In this document: piece after piece, positions 37,901 to 47,034 of the stretch
How the letters are laid out: each line of letters starts with the position of its first letter
How positions within the stretch are numbered: the first letter of the stretch is position 1
Assembly: GCA_902729315.2 (NCBI GenBank)
Contig: LR746265.1
Coordinates: forward strand, 1,061,501-1,125,500
Reading direction: 5' to 3'
Length of the DNA: 64,000 nucleotides
Source of the DNA: Spirodela intermedia
Lineage: Eukaryota > Streptophyta > Magnoliopsida > Alismatales > Araceae
Notes under the pieces: model-generated
The model's database searches: none
What the model saw: only the letters and a program-made list of their open reading frames with translations
What the model was told of the DNA's origin: nothing
Made by a program: the position numbers and the translations under genes

Positions 37901-38771
37901 AGTTCGAAGTACTCATGGGGCAATAAAACCAAAGTTTAGCATAAACCCCAAAGCCTAAGCCTGACTCTTTCACAGTGGGGTACTCCAAGGTGGCCACAGC
38001 TTGTGATGGCAGTGGTAACAAATGAACATAAATGTGAAGAAGTTTTTCCGTTACACCTTTAGCTGGCAGGTGTGAGTAGCCGCCCTTGCTTTTCCTAGAT
38101 ATGCAGCAGGTCCGATTGAAGTAAGACATTACAGTCTCCAGTGCGTTATGCCCTTTTCTCCTTTTTTCGAATAGCAAGATGGATCAAATTTCCCCTAAGA
38201 TAGGATCAGCTAGCGCCAATCTTGGCCCAAATCGGCTAACTCCAAGTACCATGCTTCGAACCAATAGATATTGACCCAACTGATCACGGTGGTAGCCATG
38301 AAAATGAGAGATAAAATGTAGATGAGGTTTGCATTTAATGAGAACAATGATTACAGCGGTTTCGTGGTCAAGAAGAGCATAGGATACTGCGCAAGGTTAA
38401 TTATACTGTCTTATTAACAACAGGAAAATACTTATCATCATAACAGAAAGATAAAAATGCAAACAAGAGCTTACCTCGGAAGTTAATCCATCATTCGTTT
38501 CATCTTCTGACAGACCATCTTCTGAATCGCAAATAAATGAATCGCTAGATTCACTTTCAACGTCTTCCTCAGCTTCTTGCACTTCTTCTGATTCATTTTC
38601 TTCTTCTTTATCTGTGTTGTCTAAAACTAGCACAGTTTTCTCATCCGTTTGAATATCCTGCACCTCATTTTTACTTGGTTCCACCTTATCTACATCAGTA
38701 GTCAGTTTTATTTCCTCAAATACTCCGCTTTCCAATTCATTTTCCTCCTCTTCAATTTTGCATTCCCCCAT
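14810..38771 (-). CDS. ATRX: ATRX chromatin remodeler (ADD domain + SNF2 ATPase), 25 exons
   Basis: Exons in transcript order: 38771-38475, 36524-36462, 36378-36283, 36193-36101, 34853-34663, 34576-34327, 33057-32944, 31104-31021, 30780-30250, 29243-28960, 28347-28257, 28155-27946, 27103-26984, 25156-24990, 24412-24271, 23618-23469, 23318-23263, 23131-22825, 22710-22572, 22292-22231, 21159-20927, 16171-15968, 15811-15733, 15630-15377, 15236-14810. They total 4644 nt, 1547 residues, close to the Arabidopsis protein. The N terminus is acidic. An ADD-type zinc domain spans about 536-620 (CTVCCKVL, then [16 protein letters not shown] and [11 protein letters not shown]). The Snf2 ATPase has motif [10 protein letters not shown] near 803-807, DEAH at 920-923, LTGSPLQNN, and helicase-C motifs [18 protein letters not shown] and RVWRYGQ near 1295. 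A Gly-rich stretch precedes the basic C terminus. In known systems ATRX reads unmodified H3K4/H3K9me3 and deposits H3.3 in repeats. One intron carries a huge minisatellite. Confidence 0.95.
16237..20368. repeat. 47-bp minisatellite array, about 88 copies, in an ATRX intron
   Basis: Successive CTGACTGT units start every 47 bp (for example 16285 and 16332). Each carries CTTGTATCTGCTATGGATGC or a variant, then AATGCAGGGATTTCTAG. Four main variable positions recur: TTTCT/TTTCC/TCTCT, CTATGG/CTATAG/CAATGG, GATGC/GAAGC and GGG/GAG. The array fills most of the 4.75-kb intron 16172-20926 and ends only about 65 bp from the acceptor of the exon at 16171. As 47 is not a multiple of three and stops are frequent, it is not coding. 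Copies at about 18370-19060 are degraded by many small indels. Confidence 0.97.
19061..19765. repeat. higher-order repeat of six 47-bp monomers (282 bp)
   Basis: The six-monomer block starting at 19061 is repeated base for base at 19343 and begins again at 19625. Variant order in each block is CC/GGAAG, CC/TAGATG, TCTCT/GGAAG, CC/TAGATG with GAG, CC/TAGATG, TCTCT/GGAAG. Confidence 0.9.
21805..21952. repeat. 74-bp imperfect tandem duplication in an ATRX intron
   Basis: Two adjacent copies start at 21805 and 21879, each beginning GCTTTTGTTCAGCGT and ending with AGAAACAAGAGAT-GATATC. Confidence 0.85.
22365..22566. repeat. local direct duplication next to an ATRX splice donor
   Basis: ACACATTTATAGACATCA occurs at 22365 and 22519, and ACTGATAGATTATTACGATT follows each at a similar distance (period about 154-156 bp). 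The second copy runs into the donor of the exon 22710-22572. Small CAAGTGAATACTGATA and GTCATTGAAATAG repeats lie between. Confidence 0.8.
23419..23453. repeat. (TA)n microsatellite
   Basis: TA dinucleotides in the ATRX intron directly downstream (minus strand) of the DEAH-box exon. Confidence 0.9.
28480..28810. other. less AT-rich block in an ATRX intron, origin unknown
   Basis: A stretch of about 300 bp is clearly richer in C and G than the surrounding intron and carries a plus-strand open frame across most of its length. I recognise no protein in it. A fragment of a transposable element or a gene fragment is possible; it could also be ordinary intron. Confidence 0.3.
31869..31906. repeat. 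(AT)n microsatellite
   Basis: AT dinucleotides with one GT interruption in an ATRX intron. Confidence 0.9.
36720..37530. other. C-rich block in ATRX intron 1, possible element remnant
   Basis: The plus strand of this 0.8-kb stretch is rich in CC and CCCC runs while flanking intron is A/T-rich. Overlapping plus-strand frames here encode nothing I recognise. Composition suggests inserted DNA, for example a decayed element, but no terminal repeats or target-site duplication were found. Confidence 0.3.
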
Positions 38772-40222
38772 TTTTCATATTTTTTTCATTCTCTGGTCAT
38801 TCCTTCTGTGCATAATTTTTTATAAATGGTCCCCAATTTCTCCCGCAAAAAAACTTGATATAACAGTTCCTGCAATATCACATCATTAGAATCGTTACAG
38901 GACATAAAAAATTAAAGTACATGTATACCAGACAGATCACATATATATCAGCTTAATAACGGAAACATTTATTAATGTCACATAACTAATTTTGAACAAA
39001 AAATAAACTGAGAAACGCTCTGAATATTTTTGTGGTGGGACAGGTAGCAGAGATTGCACCCAGGGAAGTAGGTCAAGTGGTAGTGATGCAGATTTATTCA
39101 TTAATTCTCTCACTTTACAATATCTTCCACAGTCATTATGTAATATGACTGTGGGCCAGTGACCAAATTACTTATGAGGATAGAAAAATTGCATGGATAT
39201 TTTGGTCGAATATGAGAAAACACAAAGAAGGAGATTTATCACAACCACTTTTTATCACAATGGTACACAGACAGTTGCTGTCAACATGCGCACCATTTTT
39301 CCTCTTTCTGCAGAGAGGTCTCATTCAGTAACCAGTGAACAAGCCCAATTCATTAGTTTCTGGTGCAAGCTAATCACCTAGGTTGGATGGCCTTTCTATA
39401 AAGACTTAGAAGGGTTGTTCTAAACGCAACGCTTTTTCTCCAGTGAGGACGAGCGATATCCCCCTGCCGTCCATGAAAAACATCAATCAATTAGTTTTAA
39501 TGGCACCAGGGAATCAGAAGTCAAAGGTCAATTTTGGAACAAGAAAAGTCAGCGTATTTCTTGAAAAATGCATATTCTTTTATGAAGAAAATAGTAATGA
39601 AAGTATATAAACGCGGGAGAATTCAACTATAGCGGGTTCGACGATGTCGAGGCACCGATTCGAATGTCGAAGATGATTCAGAAAATACGACTGGTCTTCC
39701 GCGGGAATTCTTTCTGTACTGAGACGGGGGGAACCCATGCACCCGCGTGATCTCAAACAGCCAAAAAAAAAAAACCCTAGTGGTGAGGAGAAGCCGCGAG
39801 AGACTAACCCGCATGCAGCTACCCGCTGACACGGAGCAGTGGCCAATGTCGGAACGTCAGCAGAGCCAGTTCGTGCATGGGAGCAGGTGACGAAGTATGC
39901 GAAGCGGCAACGCCCGGTCGGTGCCAGCCACAGCAGTGGCAGTCTGCTGCATCTACCAGGGTACAAAATCAGGCAAATCCCGGCGTCGACACTAGCATCG
40001 AATCAGAAACGAGACTCGAGGATAGAAATGGCGGTGCATACGGAACCTTCTCCGGGCTGCGAGCCCTCGGCGGCAATGTTCCCCGACCAACTCCTTCCCC
40101 GGCGGTACCAACCTTCCTGGCGGGCACGTTCGGAGATGGAAAGGCGGAATCTGAGAACAGAAGCTTCAAGGCCCTCCCTCCTGCCCCCCGACCGTTCACG
40201 CCTCAGTTGCGTGCCAGGTAAA
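38772..40222 (-). other. probable 5' leader region of ATRX
   Basis: Upstream of the ATRX start there is a plausible leader acceptor (TTGCAG|GAACTG at about 38872) and a more GC-rich zone at about 39600-40220 that could hold the first leader exon. An AAACCCTA telobox lies at 39772-39779. Several open frames cross this zone on both strands, but none resembles a known protein and they are probably incidental. Confidence 0.4.
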
Positions 40223-40570
40223 CCAGACATTTGAGGCCCAATTTTTAAGCCCACTTAAGATGTAATATCGGCCCCATTATCCCATACTGGGCCCAAAGAC
40301 AATCTTGTTGAGTCAATTAGGGCCCAATAAACCCCCCGCCGCCAAAACATCAATCCGGACCATTTGAAAACAGGGTAAAATGGTAATTATAATGGCTTCA
40401 ACCGTAGGAACCGGACATCCGAGGCCCAAATTCGAAGCCCACTTAGGAAGTAATATCGGCCCAACTGATACCATACCGGGCCCGCATGTATTCTGACGGG
40501 TCAATTTGGGGCCAATAAAATCCCCCGTGGCCCATTTTTCTGTATATTTACGAATCAGCCCAGAAAATTT
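40223..40570. promoter_or_regulatory. divergent promoter region with duplicated TGGGCY (site II) cluster
   Basis: Two diverged copies of a roughly 188-bp unit start at 40223 and 40411. Both contain a GAGGCCCAA, AAGCCCACTTA and GTAATATCGGCCC series. On the minus strand these give about ten TGGGCC/TGGGCT motifs between 40230 and 40565. Such site II elements are bound by TCP factors in promoters of plant genes active in dividing cells. The orientation and distance fit the ATRX promoter. Confidence 0.55.
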
Positions 40571-40680
40571 TCTTCCCTTTTACACCCGCCCAAAACAGGG
40601 CAGATGGGTAATTACTGTAGGTTTACTGTAATATTGTAATTACCGTCTGTAATATTTTAATAAGCGGGGGGGTTGGAAAT

Positions 40681-40691
40681 TATATATAAAT
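40681..40691 (+). promoter_or_regulatory. TATA box candidate for the 4CL-like gene
   Basis: TATATATAAAT at about 450 bp before the coding start. The leader would be long if this box is used, so a nearer TATA-less start is also possible. Confidence 0.4.
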
Positions 40692-41139
40692 CCCCCATTT
40701 GATAAATAATTACAAAATAACACCATTTTTTAAAAAAATCCAGGGGGAGGCTGGTTGCAGAAGCGGTGAGGCGTCGACGGTGGAGCGGGAGGCGAGGATG
40801 AGTTGTCGGCGCTGGACTTGCCGGAGACTACAGAGAAGTGGGCCCCACAGCGACATAAAGAGAGACGGGCAACTGGTTGACACCTGTCGGGGCCGGCGGC
40901 GGAGGTCGACAGTACCGAAGTGGCGCCGCCGCCACCGAGCTGGTGATGGCGGCGGCGGCGAGGACCTCGCACAGCTCGCCCCTTTATGAAGCAGCGGAGC
41001 TGGAGCCCTACTCCCTAACCGCCCCCATTTATTGCCCGCTGGCTGGCTCCGGCAGAAGCTCCATTAAAGAAGGAGCTCTGCTCTGCCGGAGACAGCGAGC
41101 GGAGAGCAGAGAGAGAGAGAGGCAGAGAGTGAGAGAGCG

Positions 41140-42904
41140 ATGGAGATCGTCGGAGAGAGCGGCTTCTGCCCGTCCACGGGAATTTACCACAGTAAATGGG
41201 ACGGCGCAGCCCTCCTCCCGCCGCCGCCGGCCGCCGCCCTCCCGAGCTTCCTCCTCTCTGCGGGGCCCCCCGCGAAGGCGGCGTTCGTGGACGCGGCTTC
41301 CGGCGCCGCCTTGAGCTACGAGGGCCTGCGGCAGCGGACGGCGGCTGCAGCGGCGGCGCTCCGGGGGCTGGGGGTTTGCAGGGGGGACGTCGTCCTCGTC
41401 GTCTCCCCCAACTCGCTGCACTTCCCGGTGGTAGTCCTGGGGATCATGTCCGTGGGCGCCGTCTTCAGCACCGCCAACTTCTTGAACACCAGGGAGGAGT
41501 TGCAGATCCAAATCAGAGACTCCAATCCCGTCGTTGTGGTCACCACCTCCGAGCTCCGCCCCAAGCTTCTGGGCCTCGTCTCGGGCCCGCTGGTGTTGGT
41601 TCCGGAGCTGCTGCAACTGGTGGCGCAGGAGGAGGCGGTGGCGGCGGCGGCAGCGGTGGAGGGGACCTCTCCGGAGGAGGCGGCGGCGCTGATGTATTCC
41701 TCGGGGACGACGGGGAAGAGCAAGGCGGTGGTCTGCACCCACGGGAACCTCATCGCCATGAGCTGCATTCTCCGGCAGGTGTGGCTAGCGGCGCACGGCG
41801 GCGACCCCGGCGAGGACGTGTACCTCTGCGCAGTGCCGCTGTTCCACATGTTCGGCTTCTCGATGTTCGTCTGCGGCGCGCTGGCGGCGGGCGCCACGGT
41901 TGTGGTGCTTCGCCGCTACTCCCTGGAGGGCACGCTGGGCGCGGTGGCGGAGCACCGGATCACCCGCCTCCCCGCCGTGCCGCCCATGGTGAACCAGCTC
42001 GCACGGTCCCCTCACCTGGCGGAGAAGTTCGACCTCAGCTCCCTCCGGGAGGTCATCTGCTCCGGCGCGCCGCTCGCCGGCGACCACCGGGACCGCTTCC
42101 GCCGCTGCTTCCCCCGCATCACCCTCTCCCAGGTGAGTGTACTCCGCCGCCGATGCTCCGCCACCGCGGCTCTCTGTTTTACTGGTTTTTGGCCGCAGTG
42201 CTACGGATTGACGGAGACCAGCGGGCCCATCACGCTCTGCGACGGCGTCGCCGGGAAGGTGCACGCGTCGATCGGGAGGCTGGTGCCGTCGATGGAGGCG
42301 AAGATCTGCGACGTGAGGACGCGCCGCCCGCTGCCGCCGGAGCAGATCGGAGAGCTCTGCGTGAGGGGCCCGCCGGTGATGAAGGGCTACCTGAACAACC
42401 CGGAGGCGACGGCGCTGGGCATCGACGACGAGGGATGGCTCCACACCGGCGACCTCTGCTACATCGATGGCCGCGGCCTCGTCTTCCTCGTGGACAGGAT
42501 CAAAGAGCTCATCAAGTACAAGGCCTACCAGGTACTCTTTCTCACTCCACCATTGCGGCGTCGGCGATGAACTCTTTCTTCTTTCTAGTCGACTGTTGCG
42601 GCGGCGCTGAAAGGGGGCTGGGCTGGTGGGGAGCTCTTGCAGGTGGTGCCGGCGGAGCTGGAGGAGATCCTCAGCCGCCACCCCGACGTCGCCGACGTCG
42701 CCGTCATCCCGTGAGTCAGACCACCGTTGACTTCCGCGCCACCTTCCTCTCTCCTCTAACAAGAACCCGCGCTTCTCCCTGTGTTTCAGGCACCCGAGCT
42801 CGGAGGCCGGAGAGATCCCGGTCGCCTGCGTCGTCCGACGAGATGGCAGCTCCATTAGCGAGGACGAGATCATCTCCTTCATGGCCGCCAAGGTCCCCCC
42901 CCCC

Positions 42905-42939
<35 letters not shown>

Positions 42940-43122
42940 TATCGCATAGATGGGGGCATTGACCGTATGGTGTCATTGTTTTAGGTGGCGCCATACAAGA
43001 AGATTAGGAGAGTGAGGTTCGTTGACTCGATCCCGAGGTCCCCCTCAGGGAAGATCCTCAGGAGGCGACTCAAGGAGGCGACCCTCGAAGGTCAACGTCT
43101 GGAGATCTCCCCGAGGCTGTAA
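41140..43122 (+). CDS. 4-coumarate:CoA ligase-like (OPCL1-like) acyl-CoA synthetase, five exons
   Basis: Exons 41140-42132, 42199-42531, 42643-42710, 42790-42892 and 42985-43122 give 544 residues, the usual length of the 4CL family. The adenylate-forming signature [12 protein letters not shown] lies at residues 187-198. YGLTETSGP opens exon 2, and [41 protein letters not shown] and the C-terminal [11 protein letters not shown] (with the catalytic lysine) follow in order. The N terminus [12 protein letters not shown] and the KSKA variant of the signature point to the 4CL-like clade that includes OPC-8:0 CoA ligase rather than true 4CL. It should activate a carboxylic acid to its CoA thioester via an acyl-adenylate; the substrate cannot be read from sequence. 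The protein ends in Pro-Arg-Leu, reported as a plant type-1 peroxisomal signal, so a peroxisomal place is likely. Coding exons are extremely GC-rich at third positions. Confidence 0.93.
42904..42939. repeat. CT microsatellite in 4CL-like intron 4
   Basis: CT tract beginning about 11 bp after the donor of a 92-bp intron, so it makes up a large part of that intron. Confidence 0.9.
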
Positions 43123-43593
43123 ACAGCGAGGTCTTTCTTCTTCGTCTTCTTCATCTACAGTCCGGACTTCTCGGATCTTACTTCTGGCCCGGCCCGGCCC
43201 GATAAGGAGGCGACGGTTCGACGCCATCGAGAAGCCCCGCCCAGCTTTGTTCCGCTGCCGGGAAATTCGATGGCGAGATTGAAATTATGTTTTTTTTCCG
43301 GGGACTGATCGGCTATTTTGCATGCGGCGGCCGGAAAAAAAGCAATATTTTTTGTAAGGGTGAAGAAGAGTAATTACTGGAGGAAATTATTGGGAATAAC
43401 AGGCAACAAATAATAATAATAAAAAAATCCCAGCTAGCGGGCATATATCCAAAAAGATTTCCTTAATGGAAAGTTCTTGAGGGGGCGGGAAGGGGGTACT
43501 CTGGATATGAAATCTTCTTCTGAGGTCCTTTCCGCAATTTTCCAAGGGACAAGAGGAGCCCAGAGGCAAAGAGGATGAGGATCTGGGGGGTGC
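43123..43593. other. 3' flanks of convergent 4CL-like and uS5m genes
   Basis: Spacer between two opposite stop codons. The left half stays GC-rich and probably belongs to the 4CL-like 3' UTR; the right half is AT-rich with an ATAAT run near 43410. No further gene was recognised. Confidence 0.55.
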
Positions 43594-43716
43594 TCACAGC
43601 AAGTAGGATTCCACCACCGTTCGCCCGAACTTCTCTTGAACATCTTTGGGAGTTTCGATCTGCCAAAGTGGGAAAAAAGCCATGCAGTAAGTCTCCCTCA
43701 TGAATAAAAGCCATGT

Positions 43717-43767
<51 letters not shown>

Positions 43768-46700
43768 AACTCACGGCATTCAACGCTTTAAAGAGGGCCT
43801 TAATGGTGTTATGTGGGTTCCTGGAGCCGATCACCTATAAAATTTCCATGAATTAAATGAAACTCATGTTATTCCCTGATCATGGAGTCAACAGAAAAAG
43901 CTCACCTTTGACTTCACGTTTTTAAAGCCGGCCAAGAACAGGATAGTCTCCACTGTCTTGGATGCGCCTACAACCCCCGATCGGGTGGGAGCAGGCCAGA
44001 GGCAGATCTGAGGTCGTAGTATAAAATATAAATATATTAAATAAGTGATAAATTTCTTGAGTGAGGAAAGAAGATAGAAAGGGAAATATCTCGAATACCT
44101 TTGTCTTCTCGTACTTCGTCTGGACTGCATGGGCAATGGTGTGCTCCTCGTGCCTTTCCACATAGTGAAGGTTTTGGAAGCACTTTTCATATGCCTGCCA
44201 AGTTCACAGTTCACAGTTCACAGTTCACAATTCACAGTTCACAGTTTTCGATTAGGTCCTATGTCTCTTGATAAGCTCAAGTAATTAGCTCCCAATCTTA
44301 TTGGTCTAGATAACTTAGAGTTGTTAGTTAGGTGAATGCCAGCGTTCTAGTTCTGGATCATGTGCTTATAATCAAGTGAGGTCAATCTTTGATTTAGTTC
44401 ATTCAGATGTATGATGTTCGAGTTGGGTCACATCTAAATTAAGGTTTAGATATTTTGTTACTTTCATTGATGACCATTCATGTCACATGGTTGTATGTAT
44501 CTCGTGAAAGATAGATCCAAATTCTTATCTATCTTTTGCATATTCTATGCTAAATTAAAAAAACCAATTTGACAAAACTATTAATATATTATGTTTTAGT
44601 GATGTAAAATAATATTTTAATTCTTCTTTTTGTTCTACACATTACTAAACCCACCATGGACTAGTTCATCAGTCATTATGTTATCATATCTCTTAAAAAA
44701 ATAGAGTCATTGAGAAAAATAAAATAAATAGATACATTATTGAAACTTCCCCTACACTTGTTTTACCTATGCACATTCCTATAGAATTTTGAGAATATGT
44801 TGTACTTATAGCCACTTATCTAATCAACTGCATGCCATCTTCTATTCTAGACAACAAGATCCCATACTCTGTTCTTCACTCAAAAGAACCATTATATAAT
44901 ATTCCACCTAAAATATTTGGATGTGTTTGTTTCATCCGTAGACTACGAGTTCATCAGGATAAACTAGGCCCCAAATTTATAATATGCATCTTTTTAGGAT
45001 ATTCTTGTGTTAAAAAGGAGATAAGTGTTATAGTCCATCACTTGGTCATCACATTGCTTCAGCTAATGTTACATTCTTCGAAGGTACATCCTTTTTTAAT
45101 TATACTATTACCACTACTAGTAGTTCTTGAGTGAATATCTACTATTGGTCCTCTAATAGGTGATAATCATGTTGAGTCTCGTGCTCCAATAGGTGATCGT
45201 AGTCAACCCCCTATCACATGTATGTATGCGACAGATAATTCTGTAAACTTGCCCAACAATTACCCAAGTGCACCCTTCACCCTATGTCTGATTTTATCTC
45301 CTATTCTCACCTAGCTCTAGTTTATTCTACCTTTGTTTCAAAAGCACTAGGCCAACTCGGGCAGCATATAACTATGGAGGAAGAGATGACCACTCTCAAG
45401 TAGAATGGCACATGATATCTAGTTTTATGACGGTATGGTAAATCTATTGTTGGGTGCAAATGAGTATTCAATGTTAAAGTTGGCCCAGATAGTTATCTGA
45501 ACAGATTAAAAGCTCATTTGATGGCCAAAGACTAAACCCAAATATAACATGAAGATTATGTTGAGACATTCTCTCCAATTGCCAAAATTACTTCAGTCTG
45601 AATTTTCTTGATATTAGCTGTTCAATCTCTTGAGACCCCTACATCAGCTAGATATCAGGGATGTATTCCTTCATGATGACTTATAAGAAGAGATTTCTAT
45701 GAAGCAACCAGCAAGTTTTGTTGCTCAAGTAGAGTCTAGCTTGGTTTGTCGCCTACATAAATCTCTCTACGTACTTGGTTTAGTCCATTCAGTAATATTA
45801 TATTGTACTTTGGTCTTCAAAGATACGGGGTTGATTATTCTATCTTTTATAGACATTCATTCGTTAGTTGTATTTTGTTGATTGTATATGCTGATGACAT
45901 CAACTCAAGGATCTCTTACAAGGGCAATTTACAACCAAGGACCTTGGTAATCTCAAATACTTTCTGAAGATTGAAATCAACAAAAGTATTTCTTTGACCT
46001 TCTCATAGAGGCACGTATGCTAGGTAGGTACAAGGCCAACTACTGCTCCTATGAACCCTAACTTGAAGTTAGCATTTCATGAAGGTGACATGTTAGATGA
46101 TTCAGGGAGGTAAAGACATTCAGTTGGTAAACTAAATTATTTGACTATCACTCGGCCATATCTCTTCTTCTTCTAGTGGTGAGTCACTTCATGGAACCAC
46201 CACACACTAAGCATCCTAATGCAGTCAGGCGGATATTGAGGTATCTCAAAGGTAAATCAAGTAGAGGACTGATATATAAGAATAATGGTCACTTCACAGT
46301 GCAAGGTTTTTCATATGCTGATTGAGCTGGTTGCAATCTATACAAGAGATTTATTACTACCTATTGAATTTTCCTTGGTGACAATCTTATTTCTTAGGAA
46401 AGAAAGAAACAATATGTGATATCACAGTCAAGTGTTGAATCAGAATAAAGGGTAATGGCACATACCATATGTGAACTTAAACGGATTAGGCATCTTCTTG
46501 AAGAACTTGATTTTCTTCATGAAGGTTATATGATGCACAAATGTGATAATCGGGTGACATTTTATATTTCTTCTAATCATGTGCTTCATAAGGGGATAAA
46601 ACACATTGAAGTTGATTGTCACTTCATCAAAGCGAAGATCTTAGTGTAACTTATCACCACAATCCACATTAACTCTGTAGATCAACTTGCATATCTGTTC

Positions 46701-46990
46701 GCCAGGTCTCTAAATGGTCAGAGTACAATTTCTATGTAACATGCAAGGTGCATATGATGTATATGCTCTAGCTTGTGACCCTAGGTTGTGACCATATCTA
46801 CTCATATGGGTATGGGCCCTATCAGCCCATCTAGGTTGCTTGAGACTCTGGTATAAATACCAGAGTCTCTCGATTAGGGTTTTTGGGCAAGCCCTTTATT
46901 TCTCTCTTCCTCTCTCTCCTTCATGCACTCTCTATTTCTATCAACAAGTTAATTCATTTGAAAAATATATGCATATATATTCCTGGAAGC

Positions 46991-47034
<44 letters not shown>

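Noticed and set aside
2626-38352. 12-mer ATGATTACAGCG seen near 2629, 25957 and 38348
   Set aside because: Three hits of a short word with unrelated flanks; too little to call a repeat family.
39839-40254. Plus-strand frames of up to 131 codons upstream of ATRX
   Set aside because: No domain, overlapping frames on both strands, and position in the probable ATRX leader.
41785-42891. 368-codon minus-strand open frame opposite the 4CL-like gene
   Set aside because: Same cause: absence of stops in GC-rich coding DNA read in reverse. No recognisable domain.
41196-42962. 588-codon plus-strand open frame overlapping the 4CL-like gene
   Set aside because: It is a shifted frame through very GC-rich 4CL-like exons and introns, with poly-Gly/Arg/Pro content and no domain; the 4CL frame explains the region.
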